Positions 12,861-25,684 of a stretch of 64,000 nt of DNA are shown in pieces (position 1 is the first letter of the stretch; each line of letters begins with the position of its first letter). Origin of the DNA: Caprimulgus europaeus (taxonomy: Eukaryota > Chordata > Aves > Caprimulgiformes > Caprimulgidae); contig OU015543.1 in assembly GCA_907165065.1 (NCBI GenBank), positions 10,171,501-10,235,500 on the forward strand, given 5' to 3'. A program made the position numbers and the translations under genes. Under the pieces are notes generated by a model, which worked only from the letters and a program-made list of their open reading frames with translations, searched no databases and was not told the origin of the DNA.

Positions 12861-15800
12861 CCTGCTTGAACCTGATGGAACTTCACAGGGCTTACTGTTT
12901 ACTTAATTTTAAAGTTTCTGGTTTAAGTGTCAAGATAAACAGTTTTATTTCATCTTAGTTAGGCAGATTGGCATTTTTTTCTCATTTTTTTTCCAAGCAG
13001 ACAGTAAGTGTTGCCTCCAGAGATGACAATTTATCTTGAAGGGACTGTGCAGACTAAGAATATGCTTTGAAGAGTATTAAGGAGGTCAACCTGTCCAATT
13101 AATTTTAATTTAACTAGACACAAACAGTATATAATTTAGTTTAATTAGGCTGTAGATAAAGGACATCTCAACATAAGGCATGCCAGTCAAGGATAAATCA
13201 TTAAATAGCAGCATATATTTGAAAATACTTAAGGCCAAAAAACTTGCAGCATAACTGAGAACATTGGTGCAACATCTCTCTCCATCAAAGGATCAAACCA
13301 TCAGTCCCATTACAAACAGTGAGGAAAAACTTCACAAGGCGATATATAAATGTCTAGTACACTGAGAAAAGAGAGCATTTGGAGAAAAATGTATTTATTA
13401 CAAAAGTAATGCTGGCTCTTTCATTACAGAGACATAATACAATAAGGCATAGTACTCTACCACAAACTATACTTAGATAGATCATTCTACTCATCCATTA
13501 AGAAGATCTAATTATGGAATATCATTAGCAAGGACTTAATGACATCTTTTTTCCTTTGTTTTTTGATTACCACCTATCAGTTTTCTCCCTTTATTGACAG
13601 ACTTCACTTTCAAGATGATATCTTTTAAGTTAAAATAGCATTAACAGACTTTTCAAAACTGGCTATACTTGGATGATTTTGTACAAGGTCAGGGATATTG
13701 CAGAAATCCAGTTAAAACATTTTTCCCCAGTCTCCCTTTTTTTAAAATATTATTATTTTATCAAGTTTTTTGGAACCAACAGTTTCCCACCACTGGCCTT
13801 ATTTACACCTCCACCTCTTCTTAATCACGATGAAGAAAATTTATATAAAAGCTGCAAAGCTTATTAAAAAAATGGAGGTTACTGTGTAAAATCATATGTT
13901 AGGTGAAATATATGGTGCTTATAGGCACATTTACTTCAACAAACCTTAAAGAACAGGCACAGCCCATCATCGTGACTCTGTGTAGTCACCAACAGAGATC
14001 ACAGTGGTGACACAAAGTCCTGCCAGAAACATCCATCTGCAGAAGAAATTTCTCCTCACTGTGGCTATTTGAGTCTCCTTAAAATAGCAGGGCAGCAAGG
14101 GTACACCATATACCTATGGTATCATTTCGTATTCCATTTCCTACTAAATGAACTATAAATTTTTTATCTGATTTTATAGGCATCATCCAACATCACGACT
14201 AGAGCAGCAGAGTGTGCTCACTCCATGGCGCCCAAAGCCAAAGGTATTTCTGTCTGGGAGTCTGGAGAAGAGACACTGAACACTGCTCCAGAATCAACGC
14301 TTTCCTAAGTGCTCTGAACAGAACAGATGTAACATAGTTATTTTGGGGGGTTTTCTTTAGTTTTTATTACAGTTGTAATCTTACAGACTTTATTTTTCTG
14401 TTAAAGAAACAGTTTAAATTCTAAGTTTGTAAATCAAGCCCAGTTCATTAAGCACTGGAAAGACTCCCACTGACTTCGATGCAAATTTTGTACTAATGCT
14501 AGAAAATGCCTAGAAACCTGCTGTTTCCGAGACCTTTTCCTGAATTTGCCTTTACCATCAACATTTCCATTCAGTTCAGAGAAGCTCTCATTTATATAGA
14601 GAGTTTTCCCTTGAAAAAAGAAGTGATTTTTTTAAAGTGCTATGTTGAGCCATATTACTCACAGTAGTGAGTTTCTTATTTTATATCCAGATATTAGTGT
14701 AACTGTAACGATTTTTAAACATAGAGGTACCATAAATCCTTTATGATATAAGGTGATAATGTTTAAGCATAAAAAGGCATGCAACTGTACAAGAAAAAGC
14801 CAGTGCAAACAGCATATATCTTATTTCAAACAGAAGATAACACTCTCACACACTCTCAGATTTGCTGTTTATGATTCATTAGCCTAATTTCAAAAGCACC
14901 AAATGCCTCCTTGCAGCTCCTGTTAACTCTGCTGGTGAACACAAACACTAATGAGCACGGAAAATGAACAATATCTGTATGTATATGTCAGATGTGTGTG
15001 CAGGGATGAGGAATTTCACATCCTCTTTAGAACAGGGCAAATTTTGCCCAAAAACCTTAATAAAAAAAATTAAAATGTTTTAATATCTTCATGTGTGACA
15101 TTTCAAAAGACAAAAAAAAAATCTACTTATTAAGGAGGAACTTGATTTTTAAACGTGATCATTCTGAACCACAACTTCAGGAAACGTTTAATTTTTGGAA
15201 GCCTGTATTGATTAAGATGCATTGGTCTTTTATTGCAATGACTAATAACCCAAATTCTTGGAGTGCATCCCAACAGTATTGGCAAAACAAGCAGTAATGA
15301 ACCTGAGCGAATGGACTACTCTGACAGGAGCAGATAGATTAAAAAAATAAAATGCACTGCAATTACAGCTAATGTGAAAAAAATTAAAATGGCACATTTT
15401 TCCTCATTCATTTTAGAATTACTTGAAAATAAACTTTTATTATAGTAGCTATTTCTGGACTGTTGTATCATTAAAGTGACTTAATTTAGACATACAATGT
15501 ATCTGCTCGATCAGGAGCCTGGAGTAGGTCAGGTATATGTTCTGGTGCAGAAGCAGTCTCCTCATGTGACCCGAGGGCTTTATTGCCGGCAAATACAAAG
15601 CACTAGGAAACACTTTGATTTGATTTGAGCTTGTAAGATCAGTAAACAGCTGTACCTTCCCACAGAAGAGCAAAGGATTAGTCTGGAATAGCAGAAGAGA
15701 ACATTTTCTACTCCTCTCATTCTCTAATGCACTTCCAAGCAAATAAAAAAGGATGTGTATTTCTATTTCTCTTAATTTTACCTCTGTGTGGCATGTTTCT

Positions 15801-16732
15801 AAATTAAGCACGTTAAATATAAACCCATTTGCGTTTGACTGAAGCCCTTCACATTATCTATCACAAATCCCCTTTATGCAGGAATATTGAACAAAGTCTG
15901 TTGATTGCACAGTTTTTTTTATTTTCATGAATGGTCCAATCACACTCTTGGCACATGAAGATACAAGTAACAGATGTTAAACAAAACTCTGAGGGATCCT
16001 ACATTTCTCCTAAAAGTTACAGGGCTGCTTTCATTTCTACTGGGTCTTTTCACTCATTTTTTTTTTACTTCTGCTTCTCCAAAAGCATTTTCCTTCCTCT
16101 TGCACCCTATAGAGGCCAGAGGAGGTTGGGAGCTATCAGCATTTCAGCAAAACATGTTCAACTGTCTCATTCTAGTTGCCAGGATTGAACCAGAGATTGA
16201 CTTCATTAAACCTCAAGACTAAGAACTGAATTTGACTTGGTAGGACAAGGGTCAACATGATAAAACGAATAAACTTTGAGAACAACTACATAAATTAAAG
16301 TCTCTGGTTATTAAAATTCTTATTTGTTTCGATTCAGTGAAAGAAAAAGCTTTTTAATATGTGGAAAAAGGAATGCCATTAATGTGCATTGAGGAATGGG
16401 ATTTTAGGCTTCAGATTTAACAATACAACATGACTCATTTACTCGTAAGTAGGTCAAGCTGTAGGTACAAACATAGACCTTGAAAAATAAAAGTGGATTT
16501 TGGCTAAGGAAGGATTTCATAAAGCTTTTTATAGGAATAAATAGCCAGGTGGTCTTCCTGTTACGTGCTAGGATTGTAGGGCTCAAATTATTTTTAATTA
16601 AATGCAAAGAATTTTCTCAGGAAGAAAACAATAACTTGGGATATTCCCAGATTTCAAATGATTCCAGGAGAAAAATATTCTAGAAAAAAATAATCTGTGA
16701 CAGTGAAACTAAGAATCCTCTTCACAAACACC
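12861..16732. other. Unique non-coding sequence, no gene seen
   Basis: No supported gene. The longest frame (15449-15811, minus, 120 codons) has no recognisable domain. At 14226 a Met codon in good context (CCATGG) begins a 27-codon frame starting MAPKAKG that then stops. It has no convincing relative. A short stretch at 14466-14482 resembles part of an old amniote repeat (see findings). Otherwise nothing stands out. Confidence 0.65.
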
Positions 16733-16773
<41 letters not shown>

Positions 16774-16835
16774 TATGGCCTATATAACACAGGTTTTATA
16801 TATATTCTTATATATCTATCTATATATATATATAA
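16733..16835. repeat. Compound (AT)11(AC)9 microsatellite plus TA-rich tail
   Basis: Perfect AT dinucleotides run from 16733 to 16754 and pass directly into nine AC dinucleotides at 16755-16772. After about 25 bp of spacer, a second imperfect TA-rich stretch at 16796-16835 includes TATCTATC units. A compound dinucleotide repeat of this size is likely to vary in length between individuals. No gene overlaps it. Confidence 0.95.
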
Positions 16836-18131
16836 AAGACTGACTGTTCCTACCTCCCTCAACCTCACTGCTGCAGTCAGGTTGTTTTCTAGCCTACTTT
16901 TTGGACAAGGTATATCAGAATTTTTATAAATCTCTACTTACACAGACACATTAAAAGTAACCATTCACTTATGCTCATTGAAATCCTTATTTAATCAAAC
17001 AATCATGATTTGCTCTTCATTTCAAGAAATCAGACTATGCAAATGCACCTGCCATTTTCCAAGTCATTATATTAGTAATGCCCATTTGAAATGATCATGT
17101 GATTTTGGTTTTGGTTCTTTTTTATACTTGACAAAGGCATTATCAGAAATAAGACATATAAAAAAGTGTGCCATAGTTCTATAAAGAAATGACGTAATAA
17201 ATTATTTCAATAATATGGCAACAGTGTTTTGCTGCATTATTTATGCACATGAATTTACTTGGACTTTTCTTTTGCTTGCTTTCAAAGCTCCTGAAGTCAG
17301 ACTTCCAAACAGCAACGCACTGCAAAGCACCTGTAGAACCATTTTATAAGGAATATCTAACACAAAAAAACCTAGAGTATTTTCAATTTTCTTCTTTTCT
17401 AAATAAAGACTGTTAATTTCAACAATAGAATTAAGAGAGGTAAATATACATCTGTGACACTGTGAAGCAACAAGAGCACCATTATAAAAGTAGGCTTGGC
17501 TGAAAACAGAGATCAGGAGACATCATTTTCAAGAAGTATCAAAATATTAACATCAAGTTCAGATGTATATTGCACTAATTCCACACTTTCTTCATTAGTG
17601 TTGGGGGTGGCATCTTTCCTACTGGAATGACCACAGTTAAATATTGGAAAGATGGAGGAAAAAGGTTTTTTATTCTTTGTCACATGGTCTTATCCAATCT
17701 CTGGCACCACAAGGACAAAGAGAAGAAGAATATTGCCCACATGGACTGCCAGTCTGTGATTTACAATTCACATACTTGCATTCAGACACCAAAAAGAAAA
17801 TTTAATGATAATAAAGCAATTAGTTGGGCAAGAGAAAAGGGTTTTTGCAGACCAAAGATGCACCATTTCCCACCTCATTTTAACTTTTATAAAAAAGAAC
17901 AAAGATCCTATGATTCAGAAAATCCTTTTTTAAGAGGAATTACATAAAAATCATTTTTAAAATTATATTGCTTCTAGAAAGTTTAGATTTGAGATTCTGC
18001 TTTTTAATAAACTCTTCTTCATTAATGTCCATGAAGTTAATAACTTGCTGTTATTCTAACTAGTTCTCCAGTGCCAATAGGGTCTAACCTAAATAGCTAC
18101 CATAATAACCAGGTAACTCCAAGTTTTAGTC
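16836..18131. other. Unique non-coding sequence, no gene seen
   Basis: A 106-codon plus frame (17627-17947) is present but has no domain, no compositional signature of coding sequence and no flanking splice sites that I would trust. Nothing else was recognised before the pentanucleotide array. Confidence 0.65.
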
Positions 18132-18470
18132 AAGAAAAGAAAAGAAAAGAAAAGAAAAGAAAAGAAAAGAAAAGAAAAGAAAAGAAAAGAAAAGAAAAGA
18201 AAAGAAAAGAAAAGAAAAGAAAAGAAAAGAAAAGAAAAGAAAAGAAAAGAAAAGAAAAGAAAAGAAAAGAAAAGAAAAGAAAAGAAAAGAAAAGAAAAGA
18301 AAAGAAAAGAAAAGAAAAGAAAAGAAAAGAAAAGAAAAGAAAAGAAAAGAAAAGAAAAGAAAAGAAAAGAAAAGAAAAGAAAAGAAAAGAAAAGAAAAGA
18401 AAAGAAAAGAAAAGAAAAGAAAAGAAAAGAAAAGAAAAGAAAAGAAAAAGAAAAAGAAAAGAAAAAGAAG
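18132..18470 (+). repeat. (AAAAG)n pentanucleotide microsatellite, 63 perfect units
   Basis: From 18134 to 18448 a G recurs every 5 bases with only A between, giving 63 uninterrupted GAAAA units (315 bp). An imperfect tail to about 18470 has spacings of 5 or 6. The plus strand is purely purine across the whole array. All three frames stay open because the unit has no stop codon, which yields artificial Lys/Arg/Glu-rich frames on the plus strand and Phe/Ser/Leu-rich frames on the minus strand. These are not genes. Homopurine mirror repeats of this kind are known to be able to form triplex (H-DNA) structures. Confidence 0.98.
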
Positions 18471-21400
18471 CCAAAGCTAAGCATATGCTTTTTATAACTA
18501 TTTTTATAGAGGCTTTTATCTTCCTTCTGGTCCATTCTTTGCTGGTCTGATGCTCCTGTTGCCATAGAAACAGACCTGAAGGTAGCTTTGTTACAGATTA
18601 CAACAGTTTTCCCAACACAGAAATTTCTGTGCAGCAGGTACCCATCTCATGGGGACAAAAAGAAAAAAGAATAAATCAGTCTCTGACACTCATATCTATT
18701 AAGTTCTCATTACCAGAATTTATTATATGTTTTTGCTTTCAGTTGATGAGCTCAGGCTATGATCACTGGTACTTTAAGGATTAAGTTTCATTAATTACAT
18801 GGGTCATGCTAGTGTTTGCTTATTTGCAAGGGAATAGCTGAAATCAAATTACGAAAGGAATCACGACTGGCATAATGTTACTTCAACAGCAGCATCAGGA
18901 TTTTCTTTGTCAGTGCAGGTAGCATGCAGTTGGTTTAAAATCTGTTTGCATCAAGTTTCATTAGGTCATTATAAAAATCTGACCAATTGTAAAAATAAGA
19001 AAATGTTTGTTGATAATGATGTCATCTAATACGTGTTCCCCAAGATCACTGGCTACTTCAAGACATATCCAATCTTTTCCAAAGGCTGAAGAAAAACAGT
19101 GAACCGTTTGGATCTCTTAAGAGTATCACTCCAATAATGGACAGAGAAAATTAAGAAGAAACAAACAAAATAACAAAAGCACAGCCAAGAACAAAAGTAA
19201 ATTGTTCTTGTTTATGCAATGCCACCCAAATGCTTTACCAGGAACAGTGAGATAAAGGGAGCTCAGACAGAAAAGGATGGCAGCTGCTCTCTCACCAGTC
19301 AGGATGTGTCTCTATCTCCTCTCCTCACTTTGCCTCTTTCATCTCTCTGTTCCTGGGTCAAAACACCTCAATAAAAGCAACTTGTTCTCTCCTACAAAGT
19401 ACAAGTTGTTCTTTTTTCCCCCAACCCTCCAGGTGGTTTACTGGAGTCGTGTGATTTATATTCAGAACCGGAGGCTATACCAGTTGAACTCAGCAGTCAT
19501 TAGCAAATTTCTCCCCGTACCCCAAGGAAATAGCCTTGGTGACACATTCTAGCGTTATTTGTGGCATATGGGAACTAGAGTGCTTTTCAGAACGAGCCCA
19601 CTCATTTTATTCCAAATTAAGATTTCATCTAATTTTGGTGTAAGAACTGCCACCTCAAAAAAAAAAAACAGACAGTGCTAAAAACGCCTGGCAAGCAGCG
19701 AGGTGTTCTCAGTGGTCTGCGACTGTGTAAGTTCTTTCTCACTGAAAGTTCAGTGTGCCATAATCAGACTTCTAATTTATTTTTTTTAAACATGATTGTA
19801 GAGGTGGAACCTGATAGAAATGTCTATGGTACATTTTATACATGAGATGTCATGTAGGAAAACAGATTATTAGTAAGTCTTAAGCAATTTTCTCCCCCCT
19901 CCCCTCCCAGTATCATCTCATCATATTTACACACGGTTTAAAGATTGACACAACTTTTGCAAAGGGTAAGTATAAGACGTCAAGGAAATAATTCAATTCA
20001 ACTTAAATTGCACTACTAAATATACTCTAACAATTGGAAAATAAGGGCTGTTGGAATAATGTCAATTTCAATTTTGGGATTTAAAAACTAAGTTTTGATT
20101 GTGAAATTAGCACCCAGCAGATTGCTTAATCAGTTGTAGTTACTGCCACTAAAATTGCAACCCTATCAACAAGATTTCTTCTCACTGTTGGGAATAACTT
20201 AGTTGAGAGTGCTCCTTTTATAATATCACTGCCTAGTAATTGTTCTCCAAAGCTAACTTATGAAAATCACTGATATTTTTAGATTCATCATTTATATAAA
20301 TTTCCTAACTCTCTCAGCAGTAACTCTCTGTTTAACTCTTAACTCTTACAAGGATGATCTGTTTTATACTGTATATTGCACAGCAAAAGCCTAGAAAATA
20401 AAAAATATGAACTCTAATTTTTTTATCAGACAGTTATTGAGCATTTGAATTGTTCTGGATTGAGAAAATAAAAAAGGTATTGTTTATAAATAAAAAGCTT
20501 TCAAAAGCTCTGAACTTTCAAAGCTCAGAGACTACAACAAAATAAAACTAGTTAAACTACATGGCCCGTGTCTCAGGTAGGAGCTCCATGAACTGAAAGA
20601 CGGAAGATCTAAGCAAAGGTGCCTTTGGAGTCATGTACTTTGTGTAGGCAGTCACCCATCCTTTATTTCCTGTAAGTGGATAAGGAGAGGATTCATACAG
20701 CTCTTTAAAATCACAGTCAAAATTTTTCTATGCCCCTTCAGCAGATGGATGAACAGAGTCAATTCTGGGACTGCATTGTAGGGTGGAGGGAAGGGGTGAG
20801 GATTAGAAGTAGTTATGGAAGTTAATGAACCTATTCCTTTGTAATTTAATTCTATTTTTCTTGAGCATCCTTCAACTCTAGCTTAAAAGGCATTTTAGCT
20901 GCAATAAAAGGAGCCTGTGCTTTAATTTAGGAAGAGAAGGTACAAATGTATTCTCAGTAGATAATAAATGCAAACACGTTCCAGTACATGAACTGCTTCC
21001 AACTACTTCAACAGAGGCATTTAGGTGAGCAGCAGCATGAACACCTCTGTGCAGCCAACGAACAGCAATTAAACCTGTCTCTGAAGGAGCACTGAACTGG
21101 CTGCTCAGTAAATAAGCTGTGCCTGGGCACTGAGCGGTGGGAAACCACCCACCGGCAGGTGAGGAGCACATTTGTGAACACAGGCAGCGCCTGCCAACTG
21201 GTGAGGAACAGAAGGTGGAGAGGGTGACATATGGCTGGATTTTATTTATTGAGATGGGTGGGAAAAGAGAATTTGGATTCTCAAGTATCCAGTAAAGGGA
21301 GAGGAATGTCAAGGGACATGACACTGTCCCAGTTTAAAAGCACTTGATGGAGGAAACTGATGCACATCCTCCCTACCATATACGTGAGCCACCTCAATGT

Positions 21401-23094
21401 CAGCTGAAGATGAGCAGAATATATATTCCCAATATACAGAGACTTTTGGTAGATTTATTTCATTTCTCTCTTCCATTAAAAGGAGTCTTACCTCAGGACT
21501 GGTTCTGTTCAAATTGAAATTTCATTGTCAATATACTCAAATACCTACAGTTCATAATAAGTCATTATTGCTGTGCAAAGTACCATTTAAAAACGACTTA
21601 AAACAACTAGAAAAGTTATATAAGTAAGTATTCCCTACAGTTATTTCCTACCTTTATTTCTCCATAAACTACTACAGACACTCTGCAGAGATTCAGAAGT
21701 CCAGGTGATCACACAAAAATTAAAATACTTATTTTTGTAATAAGAATATCCTTGCTATCCTGTAAAATTTGTTTTAAAGTACTTACTGCATTGACTGTGC
21801 TCTTGTTTATCTTGGTAACCTAGGATTAGCTTTTTGGGAAATTTGAGTAGGAATATAGTAAGGGATATCATATTTTGACAAAAGTATGTTTGCATTGTAA
21901 TTGTTTTATAATAAGAATATTACCTACTGTCCCCATCTAATAATGGCTGTTGTAAACAAAGTCATTGTGATTAATAACTTTCCTAATTAGAAAAAACAGA
22001 CATCCAAACGTATTGAGTTGGTATCTTGATTTATAAGTAGAGGGAGCTTTATATTTTCTTTGTTAAGGGTATATAGTGAAAGATTAATAAATTCATTGCA
22101 TCAGAGCTGTTTAAGAATCCCGTAAAAAATTCATACAGGCTTCTCTTTAAGAAAGGATTTTTGTTAATCTGGCAAGCATTAAACTTTCTATCCTGCCAGA
22201 TCTTCCTGCCTTTGTGTATCTTTTGTGATGAAGTGAGAAGATTTTAATTAAAAAGAAAATATTTCTAGGGTAAGATTGCCTATTATCCAAAATGCAGATT
22301 AGCAATAAAAAAAGCCCCAACCCCAAACACCTTGGTGGCTATAATATTTATCAGTGATGCTTGTTTGTTGCTCAGGTCACTCATGATGTTGAACATGGAT
22401 AATAGTTGCTTTTCACAGTAAAAACAACCAATTGGTTAAAAGCAAATCAGACATGCCCTGCTGCTGCATTTCATTATCCTTGGAAAAAGACTGCAAAGCT
22501 TTCTGATTCAAATCCCTTTTTAACTAGTTCTACAGTAAGTCTTAATACTACGCTTCCAGTTACTGTCTTTTCTTTCCATAAGGGTTTGTTGGGTTTTTTT
22601 GTTTTGTTGTTTGGTGGTTTTGTTTGTTTGTTTTTAAATTCCCAAGACCAGTAAAGCAACTATCTTCTTTATCTTCTTTAATTCTGAAACCAGTCTCCTA
22701 CATGTAAACAGTCTGAAAGCATAATTAAAAGCCAGTGGGGGAGAAAATAAAAAAGATGTTTCTTTTTTTCCCCTCATAAAGAAGATTTCAGCATTATCTG
22801 GAACTAAACAGAAAAAGAAATGTGGTCAATACAACTTAACCCTTCAGGATAGTCCAATTATATTAATTTACTCCTGCTCAGTGTAGGTGTGACACAAGGA
22901 GGAAGATCTTTCACATCATTTGTATCACAACTGCAGCTCTCAAACTGAATAGTGCAATACTGCAGTAAGTGTGGCCATCAGCATTGCTTCAAGCATGAGG
23001 CCAAACCCAAGTCCATACTGTAATTTCTAATTTACAAAAGATTATTTCCCACAGGCCCCCCAGCATATGAATTTTTGAGGGTTAATCTCTCTCC
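18471..23094. other. Unique non-coding sequence, no firm gene
   Basis: Two open frames deserve naming but not calling. At 19277-19552 (+) a 91-codon frame starts with a hydrophobic, signal-peptide-like N-terminus. At 20878-21324 (-) a 148-codon frame crosses a GC-richer patch (about 21000-21200). Neither shows a protein domain. A 54-base pure G/T tract lies at 22582-22635. No interspersed repeat was recognised before 23095. Confidence 0.6.
22582..22635. repeat. Pure G/T low-complexity tract (TTTG-like)
   Basis: For 54 bases the plus strand contains only G and T, with repeated TTTG and TTTTG units and GGG triplets near the start. It is the complement type of the A/C tract at 41713-41821. The short open frames across it are artefacts of the missing A. 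Confidence 0.85.
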
Positions 23095-23790
23095 TCTCAA
23101 CTCTAAAATCATAGAAACCATAAAATGAAAAGCACGATAAAGCCTTACAGGACTCATCTCACCTCTCCCTGAGGTCTGATGAGGGCACAGATAATATCTA
23201 CAGCACTACTTAAAGAAGTAAACCCCAAAATCTTAACGTCTCCTTTTGGTAACCCATTGCAGCAGTTACTGATCATTACACCTAAAAAACCTGACTAATT
23301 CTCCCTTGTCACAAGCTGCCCATATGGTACCTGGTTACAATTTAACAGACATGGAAAATATTCAAAGGTCACGCTCTGAAGACCTTTAACATTTTAGTCA
23401 TTTTCTAAATTCCTCTCTGGAAGAGCTGCAGAATTCTACATAAAACATCTCACTAAAAAAGAGAATAAGAATTTCTAATATATCCCTGCAGGAAATTCAT
23501 TGCCTTTGTATCAGAGGTGCACTGTTGGCTAGAGTTTATGACCCACTGAAAGACTTGCTTCCTTTTCTCCTGCACTGGTGCCTTCACAACCTGTTCAATT
23601 CTTTTTTTTTTTTCCCCTCTCAAGTGTGACTTTTTTTTTTTAAATTGTATCATATATTTATGAAAAAAATTCAGAGCTAAAATAGTGTCCTCTAGTTCTT
23701 GTAAGTCCTCTCTACTATCAGCTGTAAATTGTGCAACATCCAAGCTACTGATGAAAATGCTCTTGCAGCATCCCACAGAACCTCACAGTT
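23095..23790 (-). mobile_element. Ancient, highly diverged CR1 LINE fragment
   Basis: The element lies on the minus strand. From low to high coordinate, landmarks follow the order of a reverse-complemented CR1. AATCATAGAAACCATAAAA near 23107 is the 3' end. A GGTAACCCATTGCAGCAGTT block near 23250 corresponds to the usual GGCAACCTGTTCCAGTG. GGTCACGCTCTGAAGACC near 23367 and CTCTCTGGAA near 23413 follow. CACTGTTGGCTAGAG lies near 23520, and ACATCCAAGCTACTGATGAA near 23737. Protein remnants on the minus strand support the call (see the pseudogene entry). It is far more diverged than the copies at 7.1, 59.5 and 63.2 kb, with many indels and a poly(T) insertion around 23610-23640, so it is probably much older. 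The high-coordinate end is uncertain. Confidence 0.82.
23453..23776 (-). pseudogene. Degenerate CR1 ORF2 (reverse transcriptase) remnant
   Basis: A 107-codon open frame on the minus strand contains two blocks resembling the CR1 ORF2 protein in the right order. The first is SIFISSLDVAQFTADS, which corresponds to the CR1 block NIFI.DLD...KFADDTKL with an internal deletion. The second is VINSSQQC followed by KAMNFLQGYIRNS, which corresponds to LNMSQQCALAAKKAN.ILGCI. The linker between them is Lys-rich and derives from a poly(T) tract on the plus strand, so it is not ancestral protein. The reverse-transcriptase catalytic region lies upstream and is missing. The frame is a relic, not a host gene. 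Confidence 0.75.
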
Positions 23791-25684
23791 GTTCAGATTT
23801 AGACTGGTTTTTCAAATGTGCTTAAGATAATACAGCTCACAAATAATTTCAATATCAAGATGCTTATTGACTTTAAAATCTTTTCCATATGTCACCTTCA
23901 ACATCCATGAGGTCAGGTACCCCGCCAAATGGGATGAGTTGGCTTTGCTGTTTCATTTTGTGTCAGCCCACATCTGTACCTTATGATGATGATCATGTAT
24001 CAATAATGATCTGTATCGATTCATTCTCTTCTAGGTGCTTAAATATTAAGAACTCACTGCAATTCTAAGGAACAAATTTAGATTTAATCTCCCTTGACTG
24101 TACAGTCACTTGCTCTCACTTAGATTCTTTTAACTTTTAAATTTCTATTTATTTATTTTCCTCACAAACCTTCTTTGGATCCCATATTATTATAATCTGA
24201 AAGGAAAATAGTGCTGATCCAGAAATAGTGATGCCTGAGTTCTTGTGCACTCTATATTACATTTTATAAACTTATATTGAAAAAAATTAATACATACATT
24301 AAAAATTAATGCTATTTTTAAATATTGGTGTTTTTTATTTTTTTTTTTTTTATTCTATGTGGCATGAAATTTGGAACATTCTAATAAGACACATGCAATT
24401 TGAAAACACTTTCTGGTCACTACGTTCCTTTAACAAAAAGAACAAAGTTTTAACCCTCAATTTTAAAGCGTCCTTTTTGAAAGAAACTTGACTAGTTATT
24501 CCTTAACATTCACCACATTTTGACAAAGCTACTACAGCACCAGTCAATTTTTTTAGGTTACTCTTACATTTTCACAGTAATTTACTCAAGTTTTAAAGCA
24601 TTTCATCGATGACTTAAAATAGCTTTTATGAACATGGAGCAATCTTCCAAAAACAAGTATCTGAACTGGAGATGATGCTTCATGTAACTTCAGGGTATAA
24701 TAGCAGCAGGAGCTGCTAAATTGCACTCAATAGCACGGCCATAAAAGAGCTGGCTATGAAGAGGAGATGAATAATTTCTATTTAAACTACAGAGAGCCAT
24801 TAGATAGCAGCAAAATAACTTCCTGAGTTGGTATTTTGCTAAGACACCAGAGCTCACACCCTGCCAAATATTAAGGAGATGTACAATTTTTTGATTGTGT
24901 GAATTCTTACTTCATCTGAAACAGGATATCGTTCCCTGGACACCACCATTCCGGTACTAGTCAAGGACGACCACTTTATTCACAAGTATTATTTTCCTTT
25001 TGGCACAAACATAGACCTTTCAACCTCACATTTCAGCTACACTGAGTAAAGCAAAAGGAGGGTGATTTTTTGTCTCTTTTACACTCTCCTTTATCAAGGC
25101 ATTTAATTTTAAAGTAATAAAAATAATTTATTCCCTCATTTACAGTAACAGAATACTGCAGCAAATAAAAATGTTACATGAGGAGACAATATTTGTACAC
25201 CACTATTTTTAGCATGATACAGACCACAGCACTTTTATGCAACTGAATATTCAAAGTTTATTAACTACTTAGCTATATGGCATGTAAGAAAGGCTGGGAA
25301 GTAAAAGATCTGTGGATAGTATAGTCTGAAATCTCTTTTGTTGTTTTGACTGTATTGAAATATCTAGAAATTTAAAAAATAACTTTTGTTGCAACTGTTA
25401 AATATATTTAAATTACCAAAATTGTCAGTGGAGCTCCCTTTTCCTGCAGGGCATTGCTGCAGCCAAAAAATGTAACAAAGAGCTTTGAGAAGAACTACGT
25501 GATAGAAATCTCTCCGCACGCCATTTATTTTTCAAGTAGTTCAATTCCCTCTTTCAAAAGAGCATTATGTTAAAGATACACTTCAACCTCACCCTTTAGC
25601 CATAGGTAGACAATCAGCTTTCATAAAAATCAGAATGAAGTTTCTAAAAATTAGGGTTTTTCTCCCTTTTGGAGTCTTCTTAAC
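23791..25684. other. Unique non-coding sequence, no gene seen
   Basis: AT-rich sequence with long T-runs (for example 24338-24354). The only frame of note, 24309-24491 (+), is 60 codons of Phe/Leu-rich translation beginning in a T-run. The fragment just above the old CR1 could hold more of that element, but I could not align it. Confidence 0.6.

Noticed and set aside
14226..14309. 27-codon frame starting MAPKAKG in strong start context
   Set aside because: The start recalls ribosomal protein L23a, but nothing after the first six residues matches, so this is not a processed pseudogene.
18071..18565. Frames of 158-159 codons on both strands (Lys/Arg/Glu and Phe/Ser/Leu repeats)
   Set aside because: They are translations of the AAAAG microsatellite, which has no stop codon in any frame.
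20878..21324. 148-codon minus-strand frame
   Set aside because: Coincides with a local GC rise; sequence shows no domain and no conserved-looking blocks.
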